From the NCBI RefSeq assembly GCF_004519545.1, contig NZ_SDKM01000022.1:26795-90794 (forward strand): a stretch of DNA of 64,000 nucleotides, written 5' to 3'. The notes below the pieces were generated by a model. The model searched no databases, had not been told where the DNA came from, and was given only the letters and a program-made list of their open reading frames with translations. This document shows positions 42,668-51,732 of the stretch, piece after piece (the first letter of the stretch is position 1; every line of letters begins with the position of its first letter). Origin of the DNA: Nocardioides guangzhouensis (GTDB lineage: Bacteria > Actinomycetota > Actinomycetes > Propionibacteriales > Nocardioidaceae). The position numbers and the translations under genes were made by a program.

Positions 42668-44904
42668 GACCGCTCCATGAACTCACTCTTGCGGTCGCGC
42701 TCCCATTCGTCCACCTCGGCCGCGAGCAGCGGCCAGCGCGCCAGGGCAGGGTCGGCGGCCACCATGTCCTCGGCCTCCGCGCGCGCGGCGACGATCGTGT
42801 CCTCGTCGCGGAGCACCCGCAGGCTGTCGAGACCGGAGCGCAGCCCGGACTGGCTGGCACCGAGCACGTCGCCCTCACGGCGCTGCTCGAGGTCGATCCG
42901 GGACAGCTCGAAGCCGTCGGTCGTGCCGGCCACTGCGGTCAGCCGGTCCATCGCCGGCGAGCCCTGCTCGGCGTGGCTGACCAGCAGGCACAGCCCGGGC
43001 AGGCCGCCGCGTCCGACCCGGCCGCGCAGCTGGTGGAGCTGGGAGACGCCGAACCGGTCGGCATCCAGCAGCACCATCGTGGTCGCGTTGGCCACGTCGA
43101 CGCCGACCTCGATCACGGTCGTGGAGACCAGCACGTCGATCTCGCCGCGCGCGAACTCCTGCATGGTGCGGTCCTTGACGTCGGGCGCGAGCCGGCCGTG
43201 CAGCCGCCCCACCCGGAGGCCCTGCAGAGGGCCGTCGGCGAGCTCCGGGGCGACCTCGTCGACCGCGGCGAGGGAGCCCTCGCGCACGGCGGGCAACGGC
43301 GTCCCCTCCTCGGTGAGGTCCTCCTGGTCGACCTCGCCCTCCTCGACGTCGTCGCCCACGATGCGCGGGCACACGACGTACGCCTGGTGGCCCTTGCCGA
43401 CCTCCTCGCGCACCCGCTGCCACACCCGGTCGAACCAGTGGGGCTGGTCGCGCAGCGGCACGACGTTCGTCTGGATCGGGGCGCGGCCGGCGGGCAGCTC
43501 GCGCAGCGTGGAGACCTCGAGGTCGCCGAAGACCGTCATCGCCACCGTGCGCGGGATCGGGGTCGCGGTCATCACCAGCACGTGCGGGTGGCCCTCGGCC
43601 TTGTCGGTGAGCGCGGCGCGCTGCTCGACGCCGAAGCGGTGCTGCTCGTCGACCACGACCAGGCCGAGGTCGGCGAACGAGACCTTGTCCTCGAGCAGGG
43701 CATGGGTGCCGATGACGATGCCGGCCTCGCCGCTGGCGATCTGGAGCAGCGCCTCGCGGCGCTGGGGGGTGCTCATCGACCCGGTGAGCAGTGCGACCGT
43801 GGTGGCGTCGTCGGCGCCGCCGAGCATCCCGCCGGCGGCGAGGTCACCGAGCATGGCGGTGATCGAGCGGTGGTGCTGCTGGGCGAGCACCTCGGTCGGG
43901 GCCAGCAGGGCGGCCTGTCCCCCGCTGTCGATGACCCGGAGCATCGCCCGCAGCGCGACCAGCGTCTTGCCGGAGCCGACCTCGCCCTGGAGCAGGCGGT
44001 TCATCGGGTGCGGGGCGGCGAGGTCCTCCTCGACCTGCACGCCCACCTCGCGCTGGCCGGCGGTCAGCTCGAACGGCAGCCGCCGGTCGAACGCGGCGAG
44101 CAGCGCTCCCCCGCCGGTGCGGGCGCGGGCGCCCTGGGCACGGACCGCTGCGCGGCGGCGCACGAGCACGAGCTGGGTGGTCAGCGCCTCCTCGAACCGG
44201 AACCGCTTGCGGGCGGAGGTGACCTGCCCCCAGTCGTCCGGGGCGTGGATCCAGCGGAGGGCGGTGGCGACGTCGGGTACGCCGTGCCGGTCGCGCAGGT
44301 CGTCGGGGAGCGGCTCGGGGAGGTCGTCGACGACGGTGAGCGCGAAGCTCACGACGCGGGAGATGTCCCAGGTCTCGACCGGCCCGCTGGTGCGGTAGAT
44401 GGGGAACAGCGCCTTGCGGTTGGCGACCATCTCCAGCGCCGACGCCTCCTGGGAGTCGTCGGCCTCGCCGAACAGCACCATCTGCGGGTTGGTGAGCTGC
44501 CACTGGTCGCGGAACCGGCCGACCTTGCCGGTGAAGACGCCGGTGGCGCCCGGGCTGAGCCGCTTCCCCTGCCACTCCGCGACGTGGGCCTGCCGGGCGA
44601 ACACGGTCAGCCGCAGCGACGGGCCGTCGGTGGCGAGGGTCGCCTCGACCCGGTGCGCCTGCCGGCCGCGCACGACCCGGCTCTGCACGACCTCGCCGAC
44701 GACCGTCAGCGGCTGGCCCTCCTGGAGGTTCGCGACCTCGGTGAGCTCGCCGGTCTTGAGGTAGGTGCGCGGGAAGTGGCGCAGCAGGTCGCCGACCGTG
44801 GTCACCCCGAGGCCCTTGGCCAGCGCGTCGGCCTTGGCCTTGTCCTTCTTCGACTTCGTGCCGAGGACGGCAGCGACGGGTGAGTCGAGGGTGATGCCGG
44901 GCAT
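42664..44904 (-). CDS. recG: ATP-dependent DNA helicase RecG
   Basis: 746 aa. An OB-fold wedge domain (LTVVGEVVQSRVVRGRQ) precedes SF2 helicase motifs: I LLQGEVGSGKT, II VVDEQHRFGVEQR, III VMTATPIPRT, and later VGVDVANATTM with QLHQLRGRVGRGG. It rescues stalled replication forks and resolves branched DNA. Operon with rsmD-coaD. Confidence 0.97.
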   Translation of the reverse strand: MPGITLDSPVAAVLGTKSKKDKAKADALAKGLGVTTVGDLLRHFPRTYLKTGELTEVANLQEGQPLTVVGEVVQSRVVRGRQAHRVEATLATDGPSLRLTVFARQAHVAEWQGKRLSPGATGVFTGKVGRFRDQWQLTNPQMVLFGEADDSQEASALEMVANRKALFPIYRTSGPVETWDISRVVSFALTVVDDLPEPLPDDLRDRHGVPDVATALRWIHAPDDWGQVTSARKRFRFEEALTTQLVLVRRRAAVRAQGARARTGGGALLAAFDRRLPFELTAGQREVGVQVEEDLAAPHPMNRLLQGEVGSGKTLVALRAMLRVIDSGGQAALLAPTEVLAQQHHRSITAMLGDLAAGGMLGGADDATTVALLTGSMSTPQRREALLQIASGEAGIVIGTHALLEDKVSFADLGLVVVDEQHRFGVEQRAALTDKAEGHPHVLVMTATPIPRTVAMTVFGDLEVSTLRELPAGRAPIQTNVVPLRDQPHWFDRVWQRVREEVGKGHQAYVVCPRIVGDDVEEGEVDQEDLTEEGTPLPAVREGSLAAVDEVAPELADGPLQGLRVGRLHGRLAPDVKDRTMQEFARGEIDVLVSTTVIEVGVDVANATTMVLLDADRFGVSQLHQLRGRVGRGGLPGLCLLVSHAEQGSPAMDRLTAVAGTTDGFELSRIDLEQRREGDVLGASQSGLRSGLDSLRVLRDEDTIVAARAEAEDMVAADPALARWPLLAAEVDEWERDRKSEFMERS

Positions 44905-44939
44905 CGTGCTCCTGCTTCTCGAGATGTGGTGCGCTCGGG

Positions 44940-46562
44940 CTACTCGACGGCCAGCAGGAGCGGGTAGCGCTCCTGGCCACCGTCGTAGACCACGACGTCG
45001 ACGATCGGGTGCGCCTGCTCGACGTACGCCTCGCAGCGCTGGGCCAGGTCGCTCCCGTCGGCGCCCGCCACCAGCGTGACGAGCTCACCCCCGCCGCCGA
45101 CGAGGCGGTCGATGACGTCGGTGGCGACGGTGTAGAGGTCCTCGCCGACGACCGCGAAGTCGCCCTCGATCACACCGAGCACGTCGCCGGGCTCGCAGGG
45201 TCCGCCCATCGTGATCGCTCGGCGGGCCGCGATGGTGACCGCGCCGTGACGGGCGTGGCGCGCGGTGGCGGTCATGTGCAGGACGTCCTGGTCGAAGGAA
45301 CGGCCGGGCTCGTGGACCGCGATCGCGGCCAGACCCTGGACCTGGGCGACGCTCGGGATCACCGCGACCCGCGCGTGGCCGGCCTCCTCGACGGTGCGGG
45401 CGGCGATCTCGGCGACCCGTACGGAGTCGGGGTCGTTGGGCAGCACGACCACCTCGGCGGCGCCGCAGCCCTCGATCGCCTCGACCAGCATGCCGGTGCT
45501 CGGGCGCGTGCCCGGGCCGCCACGGACGACGAACGCGCCGGCCTCGCGGAAGATGTCGGCGAGGCCGTCGCCGGCCGCGACCACGACGATCCGGCGGCCG
45601 GCGCGGCTGCGGGTGCGGCGGCGGGCCTCGTCGACCTGCTCGGCGAAGTGGGTGACCCGGACCCGGTAGGGGCGGCCGGCCTCGATCCCGGCCTCCAGCG
45701 CGGCCCCGACGTCGTCGACGTGGACGTGGACGTTCCACAGGCCCTCGCCGCCGACTACGACGAGCGAGTCGCCGAGAGGCGCGAGCGCCTTGCGGAGGTC
45801 GGGGATGTGGTCGTCCTCGGCGTCGAGGAGGTACATCACCTCGTAGGACGGGCCGTCCTCGGTGAGGTCGTTGGTCGGCATCGGGACCGGGATGTGCCGC
45901 CGGGCACCGATCGTCGTGGACGGCGGCACCGGGCGTCGGCCGGTCAGCGCGGTCTCGGCGGCGTCGAGGATCACGCACAGCCCGCGGCCGCCGGCGTCGA
46001 CGACGCCCGCGTCGCGGAGGATCTGCAGCTGCTCGGGAGTGTGCTCGAGAGCCACCCGAGCCGCGGCCGCGGCCGCCGTGACGACGTCGGCGAGCCGGTG
46101 GTCGGGCACCTCGGCGACCTCGAGCGCGGCGTTCGCGGCGGCCCGGGCGACGGTCAGGATCGTGCCCTCGACCGGGGTGCCGACCGCGGCATAGCTGGCG
46201 TCGGTCGCCTCGCTGAGCCCCTCGGCGAAGACGGTCGCGGACCGGTCGTCGGGGCCGGCGGCGGCGATCCGGCCGGCGATGCCACCGAGCATCTGGGACA
46301 GGATCACGCCTGAGTTGCCGCGGGCGCCGAGCAGCGCGCCACGGGCGAACGCCGCCATCGCCGGTGCCATCGGGGCGCTGCGGCTGCCGCCGGTGGCCTC
46401 GTGCAGCGCGTCGCGGGCCGCGGAGACCGTCAGGAACATGTTGGTGCCGGTGTCGCCGTCGGGGACGGGGTAGACGTTGAGGGCGTCGATCTCCTCGCGT
46501 GCGTCGGCGAGGGCGGTCGTGGCGATGTCGACGAACCTGAGCACGAGGCCGAGCTCGAACAC
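44940..46562 (-). CDS. DAK/DhaL-domain protein (fatty-acid-kinase-like FakA, YloV family)
   Basis: 540 aa from GTG 46562, which has GGAAGGAG 7 nt upstream. The N-terminal DhaL nucleotide-binding domain shows NVYPVPDGDTGTNMFLT and GARGNSGVILSQ; a central linker and a C-terminal domain with EVVVLPNDPD complete the YloV/FakA arrangement. Characterised FakA proteins phosphorylate fatty acids bound by FakB; in actinobacteria it is normally found between rpmB and recG, as here. The partner FakB/DegV is not in the window. Confidence 0.9.
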   Translation of the reverse strand: MFELGLVLRFVDIATTALADAREEIDALNVYPVPDGDTGTNMFLTVSAARDALHEATGGSRSAPMAPAMAAFARGALLGARGNSGVILSQMLGGIAGRIAAAGPDDRSATVFAEGLSEATDASYAAVGTPVEGTILTVARAAANAALEVAEVPDHRLADVVTAAAAAARVALEHTPEQLQILRDAGVVDAGGRGLCVILDAAETALTGRRPVPPSTTIGARRHIPVPMPTNDLTEDGPSYEVMYLLDAEDDHIPDLRKALAPLGDSLVVVGGEGLWNVHVHVDDVGAALEAGIEAGRPYRVRVTHFAEQVDEARRRTRSRAGRRIVVVAAGDGLADIFREAGAFVVRGGPGTRPSTGMLVEAIEGCGAAEVVVLPNDPDSVRVAEIAARTVEEAGHARVAVIPSVAQVQGLAAIAVHEPGRSFDQDVLHMTATARHARHGAVTIAARRAITMGGPCEPGDVLGVIEGDFAVVGEDLYTVATDVIDRLVGGGGELVTLVAGADGSDLAQRCEAYVEQAHPIVDVVVYDGGQERYPLLLAVE

Positions 46563-46746
46563 ACCCGCTCCTTCCGTCGTACGATCGGTCCCCCGCCGGG
46601 TCGGGACCCACGGCGTCCAGGTCAGGCTAGTGGCTGTCACGGACGATTTCCGCGTGGCCGGGGTCGTCGGATACTCTTGTGCGGTTGCCCGGGCCCCTGC
46701 GCCCCGGGCCCGTCGTACCAAAACCTCGATCTTCCAGGAGTTCACG

Positions 46747-46932
46747 GTGGCTGCCGTCTGTGACATCTGCGCCAAGAAGCCGGGCTTCGGTCACAACCGG
46801 CCGTGGTCGCGCAAGATTACGAAGCGTCGCTTCAACCCCAACATCCAGCGTGTCCGCGCGACCGTCAACGGCGCCCCGAAGCGCCTCAACGTCTGTACCG
46901 GCTGCCTCAAGGCCGGCAAGGTCACTCGCTGA
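46747..46932 (+). CDS. rpmB: 50S ribosomal protein L28
   Basis: 61 aa from GTG 46747, with AGGAG upstream. AAVCDICAKKPGFGHNRPWS and VCTGCLKAGK give the CxxC pairs of the zinc-binding L28 form. Divergent from the DAK gene. A strong hairpin follows. Confidence 0.97.
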   Translation: MAAVCDICAKKPGFGHNRPWSRKITKRRFNPNIQRVRATVNGAPKRLNVCTGCLKAGKVTR

Positions 46933-46940
46933 CACGCACG

Positions 46941-46975
46941 AAGGCCCCCCGAGCGCTCTGCGCTCGGGGGGCCTT
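46941..46975 (+). terminator. Terminator of rpmB
   Basis: AAGGCCCCCCGAGCG pairs perfectly with CGCTCGGGGGGCCTT (15 bp) around a 5-nt loop (CTCTG), 8 bp after the stop. A short T-rich stretch follows. Confidence 0.9.
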
Positions 46976-47086
46976 CTGCATGTCAGGAGCAGAGCCGAGG
47001 CGACCGGGGCCTCGACGGCGGGGCGCTGCGGCCGAGCCGAGGGGGGTGGCTTGCGACCGCCACCACCCGGCGACAGCCGGGGTACG

Positions 47087-48061
47087 TCAGAAGTGCGTCC
47101 AGCCGGTCGGGCCTTCGTACTCCCCGCCGTCGACAGTGACCCCGGGGCCGGTGCGCGGGTCGGCCGGGCCGACCGAGCCGATCACCTGCCACCCCTCCGG
47201 TACGTCGCCGGCGGACGGGAAGCAGGCCAGCAGCGGGTGGTCGTCGCCGCCGCCGAGGATGAACTGGATCGGGTCCGCGCCCAGGGCCGAGCCCACCGCG
47301 TGCAGCGGCTCGGCGACCTCGAACGCGTCGCGGCGTACGTCGATCGAGACCCCGGACGCCACGGCGACGTGCCGGGCGTCGGCCAGGAGGCCGTCGGAGA
47401 CGTCGATCATCGCGGTCGCGCCGGCGTCCGCGGCCACCCGCCCCGCGCCGTACGGCGGCTCCGGCCGACGGTAGGCCTCCACCAGCGCCCGCGGTGACCG
47501 GAAGCCGCGGCCGAGCACGGCGAGCCCGCCGGCGGCCCAGCCCTGGCGGCCGGCCAGGGCGACCACGTCGCCGGGCTCGGCACCGGATCGGAGCACCGGG
47601 GCGACGGTGCACGCGCCGAGCACGGTCACGGCGATCACCAGTGTTTCGGAGCGCGCCATGTCGCCGCCGACCACGCTCGCACCGACCTTGGCGCACTCCT
47701 CGGCGAACCCGCGGGCGAAGTCGAGGGCCCACGAGGCCGGCAGGTCCGCCGGGGCGGCGAGGCCGATCGTTAGCGAGTGCGCGGTGCCGCCCATGGCGTT
47801 GACGTCGGAGAGGTTCTGCGCCGCGGCTCGGGCACCCACGTCGGCGGCTCCGGCCCAGTCGCGGCGGAAGTGCCGCCCCTCGACCATCAGGTCCGTCGAG
47901 ACCACCACGTGCCCGGTGCGGACCCGCAGCACCGCCGCGTCGTCGCCGGGCCCCACCAGGACCTGCTCCCCCTGCTCGAACACCTCGTCGAGGGCGGCGA
48001 TGAAGGCGAACTCCCCGACGTCCGCGAGGGTCGCGTCGGGTGGGAAGGGGGAAGCGGGCAT
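47087..48061 (-). CDS. thiL: Thiamine-monophosphate kinase
   Basis: 324 aa. GPGDDAAVLRV, VVSTDLMVEGRHF, AAAQNLSDVNAMGG and the C-terminal GGDDHPLLACFP are ThiL/AIR-synthase-fold motifs for ATP and Mg2+. It makes thiamine diphosphate. ATG 48061 is preferred because the GGTGGG stretch then lies 10 nt upstream; ATG 48070 is possible. Confidence 0.93.
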   Translation of the reverse strand: MPASPFPPDATLADVGEFAFIAALDEVFEQGEQVLVGPGDDAAVLRVRTGHVVVSTDLMVEGRHFRRDWAGAADVGARAAAQNLSDVNAMGGTAHSLTIGLAAPADLPASWALDFARGFAEECAKVGASVVGGDMARSETLVIAVTVLGACTVAPVLRSGAEPGDVVALAGRQGWAAGGLAVLGRGFRSPRALVEAYRRPEPPYGAGRVAADAGATAMIDVSDGLLADARHVAVASGVSIDVRRDAFEVAEPLHAVGSALGADPIQFILGGGDDHPLLACFPSAGDVPEGWQVIGSVGPADPRTGPGVTVDGGEYEGPTGWTHF

Positions 48062-48191
48062 GAGATCCATCCCACCAGCCGGTCGGTTCGCACCACCTAC
48101 CGACACGCGGGACCGAGGCGGTAGGTTGGCGGGGCGCGCTTCGCACGGGCGGGCCGCGCGGCAGGTCCCCTCACCAAGCCAAGGAGGCACG

Positions 48192-48428
48192 ATGGTCGTC
48201 CAGGCCTACATCCTGATCCAGACCGACGTCGGCAAGGCTGCCGAGGTCGCTACTGCCATCGCGCAGGTCAAGGGCGTGACGCTGGCCGAGGACGTCACCG
48301 GTCCCTACGACGTGATCGTGCGCGCGGAGGCGCGCAACGTCGACGAGCTGGGCAAGCTCGTGGTGTCGAAGGTGCAGAACCTCGACGGGATCACGCGCAC
48401 GCTGACCTGCCCGGTCGTCCACATCTGA
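48192..48428 (+). CDS. Lrp/AsnC-type ligand-binding (RAM) protein
   Basis: 78 aa from ATG 48192, with AAGGAGG 6 nt upstream. It is a stand-alone RAM domain (AYILIQTDVGKAAEVATAIAQVKGV, GPYDVIVRAEA, LDGITRTLTCPV) without a DNA-binding helix. Such proteins form octamers that bind amino acids and regulate enzymes or full-length Lrp proteins. Target not visible. Confidence 0.92.
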   Translation: MVVQAYILIQTDVGKAAEVATAIAQVKGVTLAEDVTGPYDVIVRAEARNVDELGKLVVSKVQNLDGITRTLTCPVVHI

Positions 48429-48448
48429 GCACTGCGCGTCCTGACAGC

Positions 48449-48949
48449 GTGACCGTACGACGCCCCGTGTCCTCCCGGATGCGGGGCGTCGTCGCGTCCG
48501 CGCTCGCCGTGCTCACCCTGGTGCTCGCCGGCTGCTCCGGCGCCGTCGAGGTCGACTCCCCCGACGTCGACGCCCGCACCCGCGCCGCGTGCGCGCGGTT
48601 CCTCGACCAGGTGCCCGAGAAGGTCGGCGACCAGGCACGCCGCAAGACCGAGCCGGCCTCCGCGCCGGCCGCCGCCTGGGGCGACCCGCCGATCGTGGTG
48701 ACCTGCGGGGTCGGCATGCCCGACGACTTCGACGCGTTCTCGCGGTGCCAGGAGGTCAACGGCGTCGGCTGGTACATCCCCGAGGAGGCCAGCACCGACC
48801 AGGGCTCCGACGTGCAGATGACCACGATCGGCTACCGCCCGACGGTGCGGATCGACCTGCCCGCGGAGTACCGCCCGCCGGCCGACGTGCTGGTCGAGAT
48901 CAGCGACGTGGTGAAGGGGACGCTGGTGCGGACCAGGCGCTGCTTCTGA
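48449..48949 (+). CDS. DUF3515 lipoprotein
   Basis: 166 aa. Lipobox in LTLVLAGCSG gives a lipid-modified Cys at about residue 29. The remainder (CARFLDQVPEKVGDQARRK, PIVVTCGVGMPDDF, GVGWYIPEE, TTIGYRPTVRIDLP) is the DUF3515 core found across Actinobacteria, usually near thiL and ddl, which is the case here. Function unknown. It begins 21 bp after the RAM gene. Confidence 0.9.
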   Translation: MTVRRPVSSRMRGVVASALAVLTLVLAGCSGAVEVDSPDVDARTRAACARFLDQVPEKVGDQARRKTEPASAPAAAWGDPPIVVTCGVGMPDDFDAFSRCQEVNGVGWYIPEEASTDQGSDVQMTTIGYRPTVRIDLPAEYRPPADVLVEISDVVKGTLVRTRRCF

Positions 48950-48966
48950 CCCACCGCCGTACGCGC

Positions 48967-49101
48967 TGTCACAAGCCTGCAATTGCAGCCGTATGACACG
49001 GCCGACGCGATCCCGACATGTCACAAGCCTGCAATTGCAGCCTCATGACAGAGCGGGAGCCCGAGAACATGTCACGCGGCTGCAATTGCGGCCTCACGAC
49101 A
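48967..49101. repeat. Three copies of a 32-bp palindromic repeat (TGCAATTGCA core)
   Basis: Units at 48967-48998, 49019-49050 and 49070-49101 each have TGTCAC at the left, a GCCTGCAATTGCAGCC-like core and (A/C)GACA at the right, so each is an imperfect palindrome. Two more copies lie at 63351-63382 and 63402-63433. The array lies in the convergent gap between the DUF3515 and ddl genes. Confidence 0.9.
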
Positions 49102-49144
49102 ACGGCGCCGCCCACCGCAGTCCGGGACCCACCGCCGTACGCCG

Positions 49145-50269
49145 TCAGCGCAGGCCGGTGTCCCGGGCCAGCGCGAGCTGGACCAGCCGCTCCACCAGCG
49201 CCGGGTAGTCGACCCCGGTGGCCGCCCACATCAGCGGGAACATCGACGTCGGGGTGAACCCCGGCATGGTGTTGATCTCGTTGACCACGAGCGACCCGTC
49301 GGGCATGTAGAAGAAGTCGACCCGGGCCAGGCCCTCGCAGCCGACCGCCTCGAACACCTGCGCGGCCAGCGCGCGGAGCTCCGCGATGACCTCCTCGGGC
49401 AGGTCGGCGGGGACGTCGAGCTCGGTGGCCTGCTCGGGGAGGTACTTCGCCTCGAAGTCGTAGAACTCGTGGTCGCCGCCGACCTTCACCTCGGCAGGAA
49501 GGCTGGTCTCGGGAGGACCGTCGACGGAGCCGAGCACGCCGCACTCGACCTCGCGCGCCCCCGCGGCGTACGCCTCGACGATCACCTTGGGGTCCTCGCG
49601 CTGGGCGACCGCGATCGCCTTGTCGAGCTCGGAGGCGTCGTGCGCCTTGGAGATGCCGAAGCTCGACCCGCCGCGCGCCGGCTTCACGAACGCCGGGTAG
49701 CCGAGCTCCGCGACCCGCTTCCGGCACGACTCGGGATCGTCGCGCCACTCGCGGGCAGTGATCACGGTCGACGGCATCAGGGGTACGCCGGCTCCGGCGA
49801 GCACCACCTTCATGAACGCCTTGTCCATGGACACCGCCGAGGCCAGCACGCCGGCGCCGACGTAGCGGACGCCGGCCATCTCGAACATGCCCTGGATGGT
49901 GCCGTCCTCACCCCACGGACCATGCAGCACCGGGAACACGACGTCGACCTCGCCGAGCGTGCGCGGCGGCTGCGACGGCTCGCTCACGACCAGGTCGGTC
50001 GCGGCCGCGGTGCGCTCGAGCGCGACGCCGGGGCGGGAGCCGTCGACGTGCGGCAGCTTCTCGGCGCTCTCGATCCGCAGCCGCTCGGGGTCACCGGACT
50101 CGAGCACCCAGCGGCCGTCCTGGGCGATGCCGATGGGCACCACGTCGTACTTGTCGCGGTCGATCGCGGCCAGCACGCTGCCGGCGGTCGAGCAGGAGAT
50201 GACGTGCTCGCTGGAGCGGCCGCCGAAGACGATGGCGACGCGGGGCTTGCGGAAGGGGGTCTCGGGCAC
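49145..50269 (-). CDS. ddl: D-alanine-D-alanine ligase
   Basis: 374 aa ATP-grasp enzyme. GGRSSEHVISCSTAGSV, VFPVLHGPWGEDGTIQGMFEMAGVRYVG, FVKPARGGSSFGISKA, VDFFYMPDGSLVVNEINTMPGFTP. It makes D-Ala-D-Ala for peptidoglycan. GTG 50269. A Tyr in the omega loop (VIVEAYA) is not diagnostic of a D-Lac type. Confidence 0.96.
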   Translation of the reverse strand: MPETPFRKPRVAIVFGGRSSEHVISCSTAGSVLAAIDRDKYDVVPIGIAQDGRWVLESGDPERLRIESAEKLPHVDGSRPGVALERTAAATDLVVSEPSQPPRTLGEVDVVFPVLHGPWGEDGTIQGMFEMAGVRYVGAGVLASAVSMDKAFMKVVLAGAGVPLMPSTVITAREWRDDPESCRKRVAELGYPAFVKPARGGSSFGISKAHDASELDKAIAVAQREDPKVIVEAYAAGAREVECGVLGSVDGPPETSLPAEVKVGGDHEFYDFEAKYLPEQATELDVPADLPEEVIAELRALAAQVFEAVGCEGLARVDFFYMPDGSLVVNEINTMPGFTPTSMFPLMWAATGVDYPALVERLVQLALARDTGLR

Positions 50270-50280
50270 GGTCGTCGACC

Positions 50281-50808
50281 CTACCCGCGGACCGCGTCGA
50301 GCTCGGACTTGGTGAGCACCGGGCGCACCTCGAGGCCGACGTCGGCGAGCGGGTTCTCGCCCTCGGGACTGCGGTCGATGGCGCAGATCACCACCTCGAC
50401 GGTCGCGCCGCGCTCGCGCAGCGCCCGCGTGGCGTCGCGCACCGCCCCGCCGGTGGTGATGACGTCCTCGACCAGCGTCACCCGGCGTCCGGACACGTCC
50501 GGGCCCTCGGCGAGCTTGCAGGTGCCGTACTCCTTGGCCTTCTTGCGCACGAACAGCGCCGGCAGCCCGGTGCGGGCGCTCAGCATGGTGGCGATCGGGA
50601 TGCCGCCGAGCTCCAGGCCGCCGAGCAGCTCGGTGCCCTCGGGGACCCGCGCCACCATCTGCTCGGCCACCCGGGCCAGCAGCTCGGGCTGCGCCTCGAA
50701 GAGGTACTTGTCGAAGTACTCGGACGACACCTGCCCGGACCGGAGCGTGAACTCCCCGCTCAGGCGGCAGATGGCGTCGATGTCACGGGCGAGGGTCGGG
50801 TCGGTCAC
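50281..50808 (-). CDS. pyrE: Orotate phosphoribosyltransferase
   Basis: 175 aa from GTG 50808; ATG 50817 is 9 bp upstream. The PRPP motif VTLVEDVITTGGAVRDATRAL and the PRTase hood (LRSGQVSSEYFDKYLFE, LGGLELGGIPIAT) identify PyrE. It converts orotate to OMP in pyrimidine synthesis. CAGGAT ends 7 nt before the GTG, so a leaderless mRNA from that start is plausible. Confidence 0.94.
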   Translation of the reverse strand: MTDPTLARDIDAICRLSGEFTLRSGQVSSEYFDKYLFEAQPELLARVAEQMVARVPEGTELLGGLELGGIPIATMLSARTGLPALFVRKKAKEYGTCKLAEGPDVSGRRVTLVEDVITTGGAVRDATRALRERGATVEVVICAIDRSPEGENPLADVGLEVRPVLTKSELDAVRG

Positions 50809-50855
50809 GGCGCCCATCCTGCCGCACCAGGGCCGAGGGCCCGCTGCGCCCCCGC

Positions 50856-50943
50856 CCGCCGAACGGCCAGGACTTGCGCCTCGAGCGGCCGGCTCTTGCG
50901 CAGGACCGGGCCGCTCGGCCCGCCATTCCTGGCCGCTCGGCGG
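50856..50943. repeat. Long imperfect inverted repeat in the pyrE/methyltransferase gap
   Basis: CCGCCGAACGGCCAGGA (50856-50872) and TCCTGGCCGCTCGGCGG (50927-50943) pair over 17 bp with one mismatch. Within it CGAGCGGCC/GGCCGCTCG-type segments and two CTTGCGC copies recur. It lies between divergent genes, so it may be regulatory or another dispersed palindrome. Confidence 0.75.
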
Positions 50944-50945
50944 AG

Positions 50946-50951
50946 TAGGTT
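50946..50951 (+). promoter_or_regulatory. Leaderless -10 element of the class I methyltransferase gene
   Basis: TAGGTT ends 6 nt before GTG 50958, with no ribosome-binding site. Confidence 0.55.
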
Positions 50952-50957
50952 GACGGC

Positions 50958-51716
50958 GTGAGCTTCGACGTTCCGGCGGATGCCTACGCCCGTTTCATGG
51001 GACGGTACGCCGACCCGCTGGCGCTGGCGTTCGCGGCGTACGCCGGCGCCGCGGCCGGGCAGCGGGCGCTCGACGTCGGGTGCGGCCCGGGCGCGCTGAC
51101 CGCGGTGCTGGTCGGCGCCCTCGGCGCGGACGCGGTCGTCGCCATCGACCCGTCGCCGCCGTTCGTCGCGGCGGCCCGGGCCCGGTTCCCCGGCGCGGAC
51201 GTGCACGAGGGCTCCGCAGAGGACCTGCCGTTCGACGATGGATCGTTCGACCTCGTGACCGCCCAGCTGGTGGTGCACTTCATGTCCGACCCGGTCGCCG
51301 GGCTACGCGAGATGCGCCGGGTGGCGGCGCCTGGGGGCACCGTCGCGACCTGCGTGTGGGACCACGCCGGCGGCAGCGGCCCGCTGGCGACGTTCTGGCG
51401 CGCGGTCGCCGACCTCGACCCCGGCCACCCCGGCGAGTCCGACCTGCCCGGCACCCGCGAGGGACACCTGGTGCAGCTCGCGACCGAGGCCGGCTGGGAG
51501 CGCGTCGACGACGGGCGGCTGTCGGTGACGATCCCGTTCCGGTCGTTCGAGGACTGGTGGGAGCCGTACACCCTCGGCGTCGGCCCGGCCGGCCAGTACA
51601 CGGCAGGGCTGGACGAGCCGACCCGCGCCGGGCTCCGGGACCGCTGCGCCGAGCTGCTCCCGCCGGCGCCGTTCGAGGAGACCGCCAGTGCCTGGTGCGT
51701 GCGCGCCACCGTCTGA
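50958..51716 (+). CDS. Class I SAM-dependent methyltransferase (Methyltransf_11/25 type)
   Basis: 252 aa. RALDVGCGPGALTAVLVG (motif I), VAIDPSPPFVAAARARFP (motif II), GSAEDLPFDDGSFDLVTAQLVVHFM (motifs III-IV). The substrate is unknown; the sequence around the fold resembles small-molecule methyltransferases. It starts 140 bp from pyrE and is followed after 16 bp by the cystathionine enzyme. Confidence 0.88.
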   Translation: MSFDVPADAYARFMGRYADPLALAFAAYAGAAAGQRALDVGCGPGALTAVLVGALGADAVVAIDPSPPFVAAARARFPGADVHEGSAEDLPFDDGSFDLVTAQLVVHFMSDPVAGLREMRRVAAPGGTVATCVWDHAGGSGPLATFWRAVADLDPGHPGESDLPGTREGHLVQLATEAGWERVDDGRLSVTIPFRSFEDWWEPYTLGVGPAGQYTAGLDEPTRAGLRDRCAELLPPAPFEETASAWCVRATV

Positions 51717-51720
51717 TCCC

Positions 51721-51726
51721 TAGGCT
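51721..51726 (+). promoter_or_regulatory. Leaderless -10 element of the cystathionine-family gene
   Basis: TAGGCT ends 6 nt before ATG 51733; GGGGGG in between is not a spaced ribosome-binding site. Confidence 0.5.
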
Positions 51727-51732
51727 GGGGGG